Shown: positions 46,697 to 59,507, counted from the stretch's first letter. The stretch: 64,000 bases of DNA from Papio anubis (GCF_008728515.1 NC_044981.1:133611937-133675936), one strand, 5' to 3'. The notes: a model not told the origin generated them from the letters alone. Numbers and translations: made by a program.

Positions 46697-47258
46697 CTAG
46701 TCAAGAAGAGGGAGGAAGCACAAATTTCAGCCTTATTTAGAACCATAAAGGAAGCCTCTCTCTAAAGGTACTATGAAGAAAAAAGAAAACATCTGGACTA
46801 TGTACTAAAATGTAAAACTACACAGTCTAGGAAGAAAGTGGTGCCAGGCTTGAAGTGGGTATATTTGATCAACATCAGCTTCAGGAAGTCCAGGCTGGTT
46901 CTGGAATCACTGGGTTTAGGCTCAGAAGAAAGCAGGAAGGCCAAGCTGGGAGTGGTCTTGAAGACTGAATTCTCCTTCTCTGATGCCTGGGATCTATGTG
47001 TTTTTTGGGGGTCGATGTGCTTATTTTAAGGCTCCCCTCAAAATGTTGTTAACATTTTTGGATATGGCAAAAAGGAGGGAGTTGATTCCTAGGCCTCTGG
47101 GGATGCAGGTAAAACATAAATCTAATGTCTCTAGGACTAAATCTCCTGTCTGTGTGTGCTCTGAATACAGTCTCAATTTGCTACATGGAACTGGCCTTCC
47201 AAGGCTGTCTTGTGGACTTTCAAAGCCTTGGAAACACTGCTCATCAGTACACCTGATA
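46697..47258. other. Intron 6 segment with chance frames
   Basis: Moderately GC-rich intron (46840-47250) with overlapping open frames on both strands. The peptides show no recognisable domain, and no splice or repeat signature is evident. It may be unique sequence or a very old repeat. Confidence 0.35.
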
Positions 47259-47784
47259 GAAAGCACCCTGCCTGCATTAGCTATTTGTCCTGATGTTATC
47301 CCTCCTTTTGTCTCCCTCCATCTGATAAGCCCTGGTGTGTGTTGTTCCCCTCCTTGAGTCCATGTGTTCTTATTGTTTAGCTCTCACTTATGAATGAGAA
47401 CATGCAGTGTTTGGTTTTCTGTTCCTGTGTTAGTTTCCTGAGGATGATGGTTTCCAGCTTCATCCATGTCCCTGCAAAGGACATGATCTCATTCCTTTTT
47501 ATGGCAGCATTGTATCCCATGGTGGCATATGCATTTTTTTCACTTCTTACAAATAAAATAACAGTAAATGGATTTTTAAAATGCAGAAAGCCAGTGAGAC
47601 AAAGGGACTGTAAAGCCTGTGGAAAATTACGCCTAGGTGACGGGGCAGGTGATAGGGGCAGCAAATGACCATGACATGACACACATTTATCTATGTAACA
47701 AACCTGCATGTTGTGCATGAGTATCCCAGGATTTAAAGTAAAATTTTAAAAAATGAAAAAAAAAAAAAAAAAAAAAGCACCCAT
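47259..47784. mobile_element. 5'-inverted (twin-primed) L1 insertion
   Basis: From about 47270 to 47550 the sequence is L1 3' region in minus orientation (GAGAACATGCAGTGTTTGG, then TTCATCCATGTCCCTGCAAAG). From about 47628 to 47776 it is the following L1 segment in plus orientation (CCTAGGTGACGGGG, then ATGTAACAAACCTGCATG), ending in a poly(A) tail of about 20. The two parts are adjacent in the normal element, the classic result of twin priming. The flanks AAAGCACCC (about 47261 and 47775) resemble a target duplication. About 75 bp between the halves is not clearly L1. The 113- and 92-codon frames are L1 debris. Confidence 0.85.
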
Positions 47785-48643
47785 ACCAGGAAGAAAGCAG
47801 CACTGCAGCTTTGCCCATAAAAACATGCTAGTGTACTTTAATCTTCCCAGGAGATAACATTATAATCCAATAATCAGAAAACTAACTTTGAGTATAATGT
47901 CATTTGCATTACAATATTTGAGAAAAAAATTTGTGGCCTATTTACATTCACTGATGTTACTATTCAATGTATTTTTCCATATACTATACAGGAGATGAGT
48001 TTGAATTTCACCAGTTTGTCTACGACAGGAAAAACAGATGCTCATTATTCATCTTCTCCTTTAGGTTATGTTCACTTAATTCATTGTCATTAATGAAAAA
48101 ACTCTATCCAAAAGCATTCTGGCATTTTCCGGCTTGCCACTACTGCTCTCTTGATTCTCTCATCCACTCCACCCCCTCCATCCCCTCATTGCCCCTGCCC
48201 TACTTTATCCTCCTGTTCCATTGCCATTTATATATTTACTTCCCTGCACATTTTTTAATTCATTTGCATTAATTTTTTGATTAAAAACTTTAAAAGAAAT
48301 GGTCAGGTTGATTGATGGCAGGCATTCGCTGAAGCTACATCATGAGGCAGGCTGTCATAGCTAGAGAGGTTTCAAAATAGATAGACCAGTTTGGAGCCTT
48401 TTTGAAAAAAAAAAAAAAAAAAGAAAAAGAAAAACTAATCTGTTTTCTGATACTGTGATGGCTGATTTCAAAGTCTATCATCCTAACTGCCAGCTCTTAT
48501 TTCACCCTGGCATGGATTTCTGTTACACTGTCTAAGTGGGGACCTGACACCCATTTACAGCGTTCTCTGTGAGCAAAGACTCTCATGAAACATTTTACAG
48601 CTCAGGGCTTCATTTTGCCTAAGCATCCTATAAATATACATAC
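47785..48643. other. Intron 6 segment next to exon 6
   Basis: No recognised element apart from an A-run at about 48404-48422. Unique-looking intron. Confidence 0.4.
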
Positions 48644-48733
48644 ATTTGTCGCTGGATCAAGTGGACAAGCCCTGGCATGACCATAGCAGATGCACATCCC
48701 TCCAACTGAAATATCCTTGACCGAGTAGTAATA
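48644..48733 (-). CDS. LAMA2: LAMA2 exon 6: LN domain end and LE1 start
   Basis: This 90-bp, phase 0-0 exon encodes 30 residues (codons 274-303), reading YYYSVKDISVGGMCICYGH then ARACPLDPATN. It ends the LN domain (the VKDISVGGMCICYGHA signature is shared by laminin short arms) and begins LE1 at Cys287. The last codon, Asn303, forms an Asn-Lys-Ser sequon with exon 7. The acceptor is CTTTTTGCAG and the donor AAT|GTATGT, with an unusual T at the last exon base. In-frame if skipped. Confidence 0.97.
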
Positions 48734-51619
48734 CTGCAAAAAGCAATCCAGAGAGAAATCCTGTTAAGATGATTGCAAGGTGAAAATAACAAAAGGGGAC
48801 ATTCAGTAAAAACTTTATTTTCTGCTTTTATCCTTAGTTTGAAGGACATTTGTGTTTCTTAAGGACAAGTGAGGACTCACAAAACCGACAAAGTAACTTC
48901 TAGCATTGTAATCTTAGCCCAAAGGAAGAGTGGCCTTTAATTTAAGTTAGGTAGGCATTTTAGAAATGTCTTTCTCCCAGTCAGTACCAAGTCCATGCTG
49001 GAGTACCTGTGGCTGACAGTAGTTTTTATCTGGGGCTAAGGACAACTATTCTTCTTAAAAGTTGTTTTACATAGTTTCTTGCAAGAAACCCTCTTTTATT
49101 GTGATTATAGGAACTGCAGTATTCACAAATCATATGCACATTGTTTTACTTGATGGATTTGAAAAGAACTAACAAAATTTAGGGAGAAATTGTGCTCATA
49201 ACAATATAGTCCTTAATTATTAAGAAGAAAATTAAAAAGTCATTAACTGTAAGTTTATTGTGCAGAACATTTGCATTTTTATATTACTATGTTTAAAAGT
49301 CCATACAATTACCTTTATATATGAAGTTAATATAGAGCTATCTTACTAATTATTTTAATCTATCCAGCTATTTTTTAAGGATAATTATGGAGGCTGGACT
49401 ATTTTTAAAATTTTAATTAATATGTATATAATATTTTATAATTTTCAGAGCACTTTACATTATCATATTCAAATAACCATCTTAGTGTTCGATAGTTCTA
49501 TTATTCCAATTTCACACACAAAAGAAAAACACAGATTTAGCAAGAATATGTAGGTGGACACATATCTGAGTTACCTGACTAAAAATCCCCTTTTTCCAAT
49601 TTACTTCTTTGTTTCTTTTTCCTTTTATTTGTTTTTGTTACATACATATAGTGTCTTTGAAAATATATTTGTTATGTTATCTTATTTGATATACCGAGAC
49701 CTTGAAGTAATGGAACTGGCTAGGGAGTTTGGATAGTATAAAATTTTTTTTCATTTTACCTCATCACTTAATAATATACATACAAATAGAGATATTTGCT
49801 TAGAATGCTGATACAGTAGTATTTGTAAATGCTTTTAAAACTGCGAAATCTATTTCAAATAGAAATGTATAATGCTTTGCTTTTGAGTCATGAAGAAGAG
49901 CTAAAATTTGCTATCTTATTTTTATATATTTAAATTTAGATGTAGTGTTTATTGAACTTCAGTACTTTCAAAACACCATATTTATATGTTGACTTATACT
50001 GCACTATTTTAAAGGCTCATGTACGATAAAGTTACAAATAATAGATGTGTACCCCAACCCCCACTCTGCCTCCTGCAAAAGATGATAGAAAGAACACTAA
50101 TTTATTTTCATTGATTTTTTTCCTCTGCTAGATATACTGTCAAGAAAGATTAAATTTCACTTCAATATTATTCAGTCTTCCTCGGTGTATATTTTTAAGT
50201 CACACCAAAATTAGAATTGAAAATGTTTTCTTAAATGAGTGAAAAATCTAAACATTGCTATAAAATAATGATTAGTTTTACATGAGACAATGTACAATAT
50301 GTTGAGATATAATACAAGGGGAAATTATTTCAAGTTTGGAAAATACAGGGCACTAAAACATCTGACATACGTTGCATAGGACTAACTAAAGCCTTAAAAG
50401 TTACCTTGTGATGATGGAGAGGTTAGATGTGGGAAGTTAAGTAACGAGGAAAGAAAACATGAGAGGAGTATTTAGGATCTGTAACTATTTACCCTAGTGA
50501 TTCAGCAATTTTGCAACTGATAACAGTGGTGTTACCTTAGTAGGATCATTCTAGAATTAAGTGCTTTGTCCTACAATATTAATTTCTCCCTATAATCCTC
50601 TTTCTTAGCTATGCCTCTAGTCATACAGTATATACTCTATTCACAGGAGTTTGCTTTATGGAGTTATGGCTGAATTGATTTCACTGATAATAATGTCTTG
50701 GTTGTGTAGCAGCATATGTGGGAGGTGCCATAAACCAGTGAATGTGGTAGAAGGTAGACAGGAGGAAGCACGGTTATCACTCATACCAATCTGAGTTGGT
50801 CATCTATCTTGTAATTCCACAAATTCCTGTTTAACACTGGAAGACAGCACGTCTGTTAGCTCTTGTGTTCAAAAAGCTTTTGAAAAGATGCTTTAAACTT
50901 TTTTCACCTAATATTTTATTTGTAAAGGAAAATAAAACAGTATGTAGAATCAGTTTTCTCCTATAACAGTGCATTTTTAAAACTATGGATTGTGATTCAT
51001 TAATCAAGCATAAAACCAAATTATTTGATGGCCTACAAACCAGCAACACCAGCATCACCTGGAAAGTTTTTGAAGTGCAGTGTCTCTGCTCTGCCCTACT
51101 GAATCATAATCTATATTTCCACAAGATCACTGGCTAATTCCATGCACATTAAGGTTTCAGCCATACTGCTCTCTGTATGTGTGCATGTGTGTATACTGGC
51201 TCAGTTATGGCAAAAATCATGTTTCAAAGCCCCTGCACTTGCAGTAGTAACTCGCCAAAGCCAATTATAATAATAGTACAGATCACCTAAAGTACAAAGA
51301 CTAATTTTATTCTGAAAAATAAGATTATTAACTAGACATTGTGATTCTCATTTTACAAAAGAAGAAATTAAAGTTTGAGAAGGCTAAAATGTTTGATAAA
51401 TGTTACACGTGTAATAAGTGGCACAGCTTGAATATGAACAAATGAAGGTCTGCCAAATTTCAAATAATGATAATTAATAAAAATAATTTAAAATTCTAAA
51501 ATAAAAATTTGATAATAACCACTCCTACAAATCACTAACAATTTTTTAAAAGTATTTAACAGACAAAAAGATAACTGGGATATCATTGGTAGGTTCTAAT
51601 ACGATTCATCATAACTTAC
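48734..51619. other. Intron 5
   Basis: The whole intron (2886 bp) between exons 5 and 6. It is AT-rich. Weak MIR-like stretches occur at about 49430-49530 and 51335-51440 (GATTCTCATTTTACAAAAG, then GGCACAGCTTGAATATGAAC). No Alu or young L1 is present, making it the longest Alu-free complete intron here. Confidence 0.55.
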
Positions 51620-51799
51620 TCTTCTGGTGACAATGGGGTCAATTTCTCTTGGGTCTTTGTGAGCAAACATCATCAAGTCAGCATTCAGTGTGCGGATCCT
51701 CTGAAATCTCAGGCGAATATAGCGAGCAGAGGTAAACTCCAGCAGTTCTGGAGAAGGATCGTCGGCACTTGGTCTCCCATTGATTAAAGAGATGTGAAT
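51620..51799 (-). CDS. LAMA2: LAMA2 exon 5: C-terminal part of the LN polymerisation domain
   Basis: This 180-bp, phase 0-0 exon encodes 60 residues (codons 214-273), from IHISLINGRPSADDPSPELL to DPREIDPIVTRR. It contains the conserved LN-domain strand FTSARYIRLRFQRIR. LN domains of alpha, beta and gamma chains form the ternary nodes of the laminin network, so this segment contributes to laminin-211 polymerisation. The acceptor is TTGTCTAG before ATTCACATC, and the donor is AGA|GTAAGT. Residue 216 reads Ile, where I recall Thr in human. It is the most 5' exon in the window. In-frame if skipped. Confidence 0.96.
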
Positions 51800-53000
51800 C
51801 TAGACAATATGAAAAATAATTTAACAATTATGTTTTCCAAAATTTTAATATGGATTTTGTTTCTTTTTCTTGGAAAAATAAAGGTAACTTCCCCTTCTCC
51901 CAATCTGTTAGGCAGATTCAGGTACATGCCTATACACTGGCATCCAGTGAAGTAATTGACATATGTTATAGTCTTCTTAATACATGTACATGCAATTTGT
52001 TTGTTTATATCATAGGCATTTCTCTATATACTTCAGCTACCTCTATTTCTTTCTTCCAAGGCACTGCACCAACTTGACCTTCTTAGGATTTCCATGAATT
52101 CTTAATCATTCTTTCTCTGAAAATTATGTGCCCTAAATTATTTAAGAATCTGCGGTATGGTGGGAAACCAGAAAACTTGGGGAAAAAGTTATAAAACATC
52201 AGATTAAAAAAGGAACCCATTAGGAACTTAAAATAATTCTATACTTGAAAGCATCACATTATGTAGCCTTAAAATGTGGAGAATAAAAATTACAAGAAAA
52301 ACTAGACAAATCTATCTTCACAGTGAGATATTTCAATAGGTTGTTTTAGGTTATTGTTGTGTGTAGTTTTTTTTTAGTAATTGATAGGTCAAGAAGACAA
52401 AAAATGACCAAGAATGTAACATACTCTATGAAAATCACACTCTAAAAAATATGTTAAACCTGAATGGAACGGTGAATTTTTTAGGACAATAATTTAGCAC
52501 AGTTGACACCGAAAGAAATACAATTCAGTCAGATCATTTTCTATGTGAAAGAAGAATTGAGAAATTGACAACAAACTGCCCTCCAAAGGCGTACAATGCT
52601 GGCAGGCTCTCACAGAGACGTCCCAAGAGCAAAGAATTCTGATGAAGAATAAACTGTGTGATAAAATAAAAAGTACTGTTAGCACAAATAAAGGAAGTAT
52701 GTTCCTATTACCCAAAGAACTCTTGTTAATAAAGAAAGAAACACACCAACAACATAACAAGATGCACAAATATATGAGGGCCCTATTCAAAGAAAAGAAA
52801 ATGAAAATTACTGTTAAATGTTTATAAGATACTGATCCTCCCTCATAATAGGATAAATGTTAGTTAAAAACACACTAATAAACTTCCTATTTTTTCAGAT
52901 TGGCAAACTCCACAAATATTAGTAATACTCTCTGATTGTACGACTAAGAGAGTAGATACATGTCTCTTACATTTACAGGTATAAAGTTAAAATGATACAA
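51800..53000. other. Intron 4 (partial), segment next to exon 5
   Basis: AT-rich intron with no recognised element. The frames at 52494-52827 on both strands are chance frames without a family match. Confidence 0.4.
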
Positions 53001-53680
53001 ATTCTCAAGAAAGTAAATTGAGCAGTAACTATCAAAATTAGAAACACACAGTAATTTTGACCTAGCAATTCCACTTCTAGGAATTATTCTACAGATATAA
53101 AATGATATGGATACTATAATGCAGGTGAACTGAATATGGTTAATGGACTGAATGTTTGCATTCCCCCACTAAAATTCATATGTCGGAACCCTAATCCCAA
53201 ATGTGATGATATTTGGGGGCAAGGCCTTTGGTAGATAATTAGATCCTGAAGGTGGAGCCCTCATGAATGAGATTAGTGACCTAATAAAAGGAGGTCAGAG
53301 AGCTAGCTAGCTCTCTTTCCACCATGTGAGGCTACAAGAAGTCAGCAGTATGCAAGCCAGAAAAGAGTCCTCACCAGAGGGCAACCATGCAGATACCTTG
53401 ATCTCAGACTTTCAGTCTCCAGAACTGTGGGAAATGAATTTCTCTTGTTTACAGCCCACCTAGTCTATGGAACTTTCTTATGGCTGCCCAAACTGACAAA
53501 AACAATATTATTACCTCAGCATTTTTGATTATAATTTTTTTGTCACATCAAAGGACTGGAAATAACCTAGTATCCATCAATATGGGACTGGTTAAATAAA
53601 TTGTATATCTGCATAATGAATTATTTGCAACCATAAAAAAGAATGAGGAATCTCTCAATATACAGATAGGAAGAAGCACG
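53001..53680 (+). mobile_element. Old L1 (L1ME-like) fragment split by an MLT1 LTR
   Basis: The left part (53040-53135) holds GACCTAGCAATTCCACTTCT and the right part (53510-53680) AGTATCCATCAATATGG and GGTTAAATAAATTGTATAT. These are consecutive pieces of the L1 ORF2 3' region in plus orientation. The MLT1 LTR at 53138-53504 lies between them. Confidence 0.7.
53138..53504 (+). mobile_element. MLT1-type MaLR solo LTR
   Basis: Starts around GGTTAATGGACTGAATGTTTG and passes GAGCCCTCATGAATGAGATT, CACCATGTGAGGCTACAAG and CTCCAGAACTGTGGG, ending CCAAACTGACAAAAACA. This is the typical order of MLT1 LTR landmarks. It is on the opposite strand to the copy at 637-1000. Confidence 0.82.
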
Positions 53681-53792
53681 TATTTTCACCTTTTTTTTTT
53701 TTTTGTAAATGGATTATTACCTATGTAACAAGTTGAATCAAACCAAAATTGTTAAAGAAAGTGAAATTGAGTGGTAGATTTTGAACTGAAAA

Positions 53793-53836
53793 TACACACA
53801 CACACTCACACACACACACACACAAACATACACACA
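53793..53836. repeat. Interrupted CA microsatellite
   Basis: CACACA tract with a CT and an AAACAT interruption. The His-Thr repeat frame over it is an artefact. Confidence 0.95.
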
Positions 53837-56075
53837 GTGCCAAACGTACAGGGATGCAGGAAGTGGGAGTTCTGTGCTGTCTGGGAGATGCTTGGGTACA
53901 GGACCGTGTGTGCACTGGGGAGCTGTGACTCAAGGTCACCCACTGAAATTTTCATCCACTTTTGTAAGATGATATATCATGTGTGTTAATTACATTTTTT
54001 GACAGGAGAGGCAATGATATGTATTTCCATTGCTAACATCCTGCATTTAGATAATCCCAGGGAGCCTTTTACAAACTGACTGCCAATAAACTACTTGAGT
54101 CACCAGAGAAATATAGCAAACTCTGAGACGAGAAACTAATTCTGGTGTCACAAAGAATAGACTCAAAATGCCTCACGATAAAAATATGAATATGTTCCAG
54201 CTAACTGAATCTACCTTGGATACTTAGTAAGGAATAGAATGCAAGGTCTTCTAAAATACTGAATCTGAAAATACTGAATCCCCTCTAATGCAGGGATTCT
54301 AAAAGAGTAAAGCAGATCTTGTATATTCCTCAAGATACACATTTCTGGCATCTAGCAGGTGAGCCAGAAATGTGTTTAGAATTGAGTTATATTTTTCGCT
54401 TAAGGAAGTAAGAGTTAAATGTTAAAAGAATGGATAAATGTATGGATGAAGCCATTAAAACTAATTTCCCTCTGAAATTAACCTTGGCACCCAAGAAAGT
54501 CACCAGTGCCGTTGAACTCAAGCTTACATTTCTATCAAATTCTCCCTTGACTGCCCCCAAAAATACTACTTGAAAGAAAGAAGGAAATCAATACATGTCT
54601 AGGATTATAGTTTCTGAACATTATTAGGGTTTATTTGGTGCGAATACTGTGGTGAATCATGTTTGTGCCGTATAAAGAATCAGTAAGTTTCTCACTTAAA
54701 TATACAAAGCACTTTTTTGGAAAAAAATAGGTGTACATATTCTCATTTAAGTTAATAAACCGTATGATAGCTACATGAAGGATTCAGCAAAAGAACACTT
54801 CTCACAGCTTTGGTATTTTCATCAAGCTACTCTGCCAAGAGATCTTGTGAATACAGTTAGTCCCAAGCTGTTTCTGGGATATAAAACAAGCCAGCTGTTT
54901 GGCGATGTTGTGTGCAGCTTCCTTCCACCGTTTTGTGTGTAATTTTTTTTTCCATTTTCCTTCAAAATAAATCATAATGTTGGATAGGATATTTCCACGA
55001 GCACAATGCAGTGTAATTCCAAGTCCACTGGATAGCTTAGCATACTTCCTGATTTCCTATGGGGTGACAACCGGAGGGTGGTATCAGTCTTCAAGGAAGA
55101 TGAAATGTATCCAACCCCAAGACCACCCCTGTCTTGCTGTGAGGACCTGAGAAATCTGTGGCAGCCTCTAATGTCTTGCAAAGTGGTTTCTATTACAGAC
55201 CTGGTGGTGGGTGTATGTTCATGCTGTCACAGGAATTCATTCCAACTGAAAATATCAGACTATGGGTATCAACTGGTTTTTTAGATTTTAAAATTATACT
55301 TTTCTTTGAAATTCATTTTCCAAGGCAAATAAATGGGGGAAACCTCATCAGAAATATCTCTTTTTATAACCAAATGGCTATATCAATATGATACTCTGTT
55401 CACCCAAATAATCCTGTTTTTACTAGTGTAAGCATACTATATAAATCATGTTTCCTTTACAGATTAGTAAGACCTCCGTGCCTCTCTGGCATTTTTAATT
55501 TAGAATACATTTTAAAAATGATTTATGCTGTAAATAATTAGATTTCTCATATAGATGATTTTCCAGTATTATGCTTGTCTGTTTATGTTGCTACATTTGT
55601 TTTGGACAGCTGGAAGAGCCATAATTCTAATACCTTCCCTACCAATACAAGTTTCTTGAGTGAATGGATAGACGGGAGAATGAAGGCTACTGAAAGGTCA
55701 TGAATAAGTATCAGAAACTTTGAAATAAGTAGCAGAAGTGGATAAAGTTGGCAACTTGATGTGTTGTATGCTCTCTCTTAAAACATGTTTGTGTTATCAA
55801 TCTCTACAAGTGTGCAAATGAAATGAGCAAAACAAATTGAAAGTAAGCTGACCCCAGGAGACAAAACAGTAAATCCATATGTGTAGTTTGAGATTAAGAA
55901 TGTATGAATACGGACAAAGAATTTGTATGTAAATGAGTGGCTGAGACATCTGGGAACCTCTTAAATCCAGTCATGCTCAATATGGCATTATTTCAGGAGA
56001 AATAATAAGATTATAAAAGGAACTTTCAAAAATAAGCCTAATCTCTTTTCTTTTGACTGTATAAAAAAAGAAGTA
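53837..56075. other. Intron 4 segment without recognised elements
   Basis: More than 2 kb in which no Alu, L1, LTR or exon is recognised. The overlapping frames near 54970-55390 show no domain. Confidence 0.35.
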
Positions 56076-56427
56076 CCATCACCCCTCATCAGTTATAGTT
56101 TCAGGGGATTTGTGAGGATTGGTTCCAGGACCTCCTGTGGATATCAAAATCTGAGGATGCTCAAGTCCTTGATATAAAATGGCATAGTATGTGCGTGTAA
56201 CCTACACACATACTTCAAAATTATTTAAATCACATCTACATTACTTTAAATACCTAACACAATGTAACGGCTATGTAAATAGTTGTTATACTGTATTATT
56301 TAGGGAATAATGACAAGAAAAAAGTCTGCACATGTTCAGTACAGATGCAGGTATTTTTTCTAATATTTTTCATCTGCAGTCAGTTGAATCCGTGGATGTG
56401 GAATCCACAGATTCGGAGGTCTAACTG
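56076..56427 (-). mobile_element. Tigger2-like non-autonomous DNA transposon, copy 2
   Basis: Begins after a TA with CCATCACCCCTCATCAG and ends GGAGGTCTAACTG before a TA. It shares GGTTCCAGGACCTC, GGCATAGTATGTGCGTG and ATAGTTGTTATACTGTATTA with the copy at 45660-45994, in the same orientation. Confidence 0.87.
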
Positions 56428-58737
56428 TATACATTTGAAGAAGCGAGGTGAGCTGTAGAAAGCTCAAGGAACGGGAACAATGCAACAATTGGTCATTGTG
56501 TTTCTAGCACAGAGTAAAGGCTCTGAGTCTGGCTCGGGATGGTAAATAGGTACATTTTGGTTTATTCCTCCACAAGGCTCCTATTATTCCATTGGTCTTC
56601 CTTCATTCCACTGAAACTGCTCTTGGGAAAGTCACTAATGTCCTTCACATTACTAACTGAAGTGTCCAATTCTCAGTCCTCACCATATTTGATCCATTAG
56701 CAGCATTTGAGACAACTGATTACTCCATTGACTTCCAGGACACACTGTTCTTGTTTTCCTACTACTGCTTCAGCTACCCCTTCTCAATCCCCTTCACTGC
56801 TACCTTTAATCCTTCCTAACTTTCTCGTAATAGAGCACCACAGCGCTCAATCCTTGGCCTTTTTCTCTGCTCTGTCCTCACATACTCATTTAGTAATCCC
56901 ATTGAAGCTCAGTTTGTACTAAGTGTATTATCATCTTTATGAATTGTCACTGGCTTTATTGTATGTATCAGCATAGTCACTGAAAAATAATCTTACCATA
57001 CCTTATCAGAAAGTTTTCACTGTAATTTAAGAAATCTTATTCAAATCAATGGAATATTGAAATACTTTTAAATGTTATAAAATATGAAAATACCATGAAT
57101 ATATGAAACAGTAATGTATGGGTAATTCAAATATACTGGATAAATGACAAGAGTTTCATAAGATATAATTTATTATACAGGTTAATACAATCTTTAGACC
57201 TTTCAGACTAGACATTTCCTTATCAAGAATCTTTCTGGCCTTAATGAGCAAATACAGGATTATGGACTCAGTCTCTTTCCAGGCATTATTTCCAATTATA
57301 TCAGGCACAGTTTTTGAAGTATTCTGTGAATTTTCCTTTACTTCATATTTTGTTATTTTCTCCAGCCAAGAGTTCTCATTTTTAGAGTCATTTTTATTAA
57401 TTCTAACACTGCTTATTTGCATATTCAGATGATTAGGTACTCTGAAGGCTTAAAACATATGCTTACCTCTCAGAGCTTTACTCCCTTTTTATATTTCAAT
57501 ATTTCCCATTCATATAGTTAGTCTATCACTCATTCGTTCAAATATATGTATTGGATATCTCCTAGATGGTCACTGAATTTTTACTTTCCTTTCTGTGTCA
57601 CGGTCTATCTTATCTTTAGGTCCTTTCCTCAAACACCTTTTCTGTGTTCTCACTGCTTGCCATTTACACAGATGTACTTTATAGATCTTTAAAATCTCAG
57701 CTGTGTTGCCAATTCCATCCTCCCACAAATACTTCCATGGACTGTCTCGGATCTCCTTCTACAATTTATCCAAACTCCCTTGACTCCCCCCTATTTTTAT
57801 TGCCAATTTACTTGCTTGTGTCTGCTAATAGATTTAAGTTCAATGAGGGTATACATTTTCTTATTTATTGTATAGCCTCAGTGTTTAACATAATGATTTA
57901 AGTACGTACTATATTATCAGTAATTATTTGTTGAATGAACATATCAATAGCAGTCCCCAAATACTATAGACTGGAATAGAGCTTCCAATGAATTAACTCT
58001 TTCCTCAAGCAAACATTTACAATTTGTGTATTGCATGTATCATTTAAAATTTGTATATGCTTTAACTGTATTTTACCTATATTTTTAATTCTATTTAATG
58101 ACTGTTCATCATAAATTCTAGTATAAATTTATTTATTATAGTCTAATAAATTATTTTAGAGCTATAATAACAAATATTTTTAAAAACATTATATGAGTAT
58201 CTTCATACATTTAGGTAAATCAATAAAGGATTATTAAATATACTAGTAGAGCCATTTATATTTTTTAGTATACAGAGCCATTTATATTTTTTACCACAAA
58301 GAAAAAAATAATTTTATAAATGATCTGTCCCTTCAGGTGCCTTAATATTCCTTTTTTTTTTTTTTTGGAAAGACTTTGTTTTCATGCAGCATGGAGAGCA
58401 CTGAATTAGTTTGGAAGGTCTTTAATAAAGGTCCTTTTTTTTTTCCTACTGTCACTACAAATTTACACGACCAAACAGAACAACTACTCTTACATGTTCG
58501 ATGACTACTGAGTGGCTTGAAAGGTAGTGCTGTAATAATAAAGTGTCAAGAACTGGGCACAAGCTTCTTTAACTTACCTCTTCCAAGAATACTAGGAAAT
58601 GGCAACTTGAACTGTTCAACAAATATGACTGTATCATTGACAACTCTACCCCTAAGCATAGACTTAACAGGTCTTTCCCTCTTACATAAGAAGGTATTAT
58701 GCTTTCAGTACCTAACACTGCGACCACAGGTCACTGA
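56428..58737. other. Intron 4 segment
   Basis: AT-rich intron. The block 56560-56930 (pyrimidine-rich, with CCACAGCGCTCAATCCTTGGC) resembles an ancient LINE- or LTR-derived repeat but cannot be assigned. An L2-like end, TTATTTGTTGAATGAAC, is at about 57925. No exon. Confidence 0.35.
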
Positions 58738-58846
58738 TGGGTGACCTGTAACCCGTAATAACTGAATGGAAGATTCTGGTATCCTTCCCACTGGTCATAA
58801 CGCATAAAAGGAACACTGACCACTAAGTGCCTGAAAATTTTCAAAA
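58738..58846. repeat. Unassigned local direct repeat, copy 1
   Basis: Aligns with 59508-59616 in the same orientation at roughly 78% by eye. Shared blocks are GACCTGTAA, TCTGGTATC or CCTGGTATC, AAAAGGAACACTGA and TGCCTGAAA followed by TTTTCAAAA. Possibly an unnamed old repeat family or a local duplication. Confidence 0.65.
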
Positions 58847-59148
58847 GCTGTAAATCATTACTGCTTGATTCCAACTGTCCCTGAACTTAAATTGTCATTC
58901 TCCTTTTCTTTAATATCTTTAGAATTACAGTCCTTGCACTTGTCATTCCTGGATGAAAGCTTTGCCTTCTACAAAATATTTAAACATATTCTTCAGTTAA
59001 AGCAATAGTCTTTAATAAATTTCAACATAATAAGAAAAGCCGTTTTCCTTAAAGAGTGTTTGTTATTTTATGTTTTTATTTTTCTTTTCTCCTAGCGAAA
59101 CTAGTTAAAAGGTTTGCGTTTTATTTTTTGTTTTGTTTTCCTGCTGAG

Positions 59149-59201
59149 GTCTCTTCTCTCTCTCTCCCTCTCTGTCTTTCTCTCTCTCTCTCTCTGTCTC
59201 G
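59149..59201. repeat. CT-rich simple repeat
   Basis: TCTC tract with GT interruptions. The Leu-Ser frames across it are artefacts. Confidence 0.92.
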
Positions 59202-59507
59202 TTGTATCAGAGTTGGCTGCAACATTTTCTTTTTGTACCAATAGCAGATTTCATATGGCAGTGCTTTCTAACTACTATGGAACTACTGAACACCAGAAGA
59301 ACTAAGTTTTTAAAAACGATCAAAAATAGAAGCAAAGCCTCAGCTGCTTTAGGATTCCAATTTTCTCAAAGTCTTTATGATTCTTTTTCTTACAAAGCCT
59401 CTGGTGGTCGTCCTGCTTTATACAACTCAAAGCAACCAACAAAGCATTTACTTCTAAGCCCCTTATTCAAGATGAGCTTAGGTTAGTTTCATCTGAAACA
59501 TGCCCAG

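Noticed and set aside
47377..47718. 113-codon minus-strand and overlapping 92-codon plus-strand frames
   Set aside because: They read L1 ORF2 C-terminal and 3' UTR sequence of a rearranged L1 insertion.
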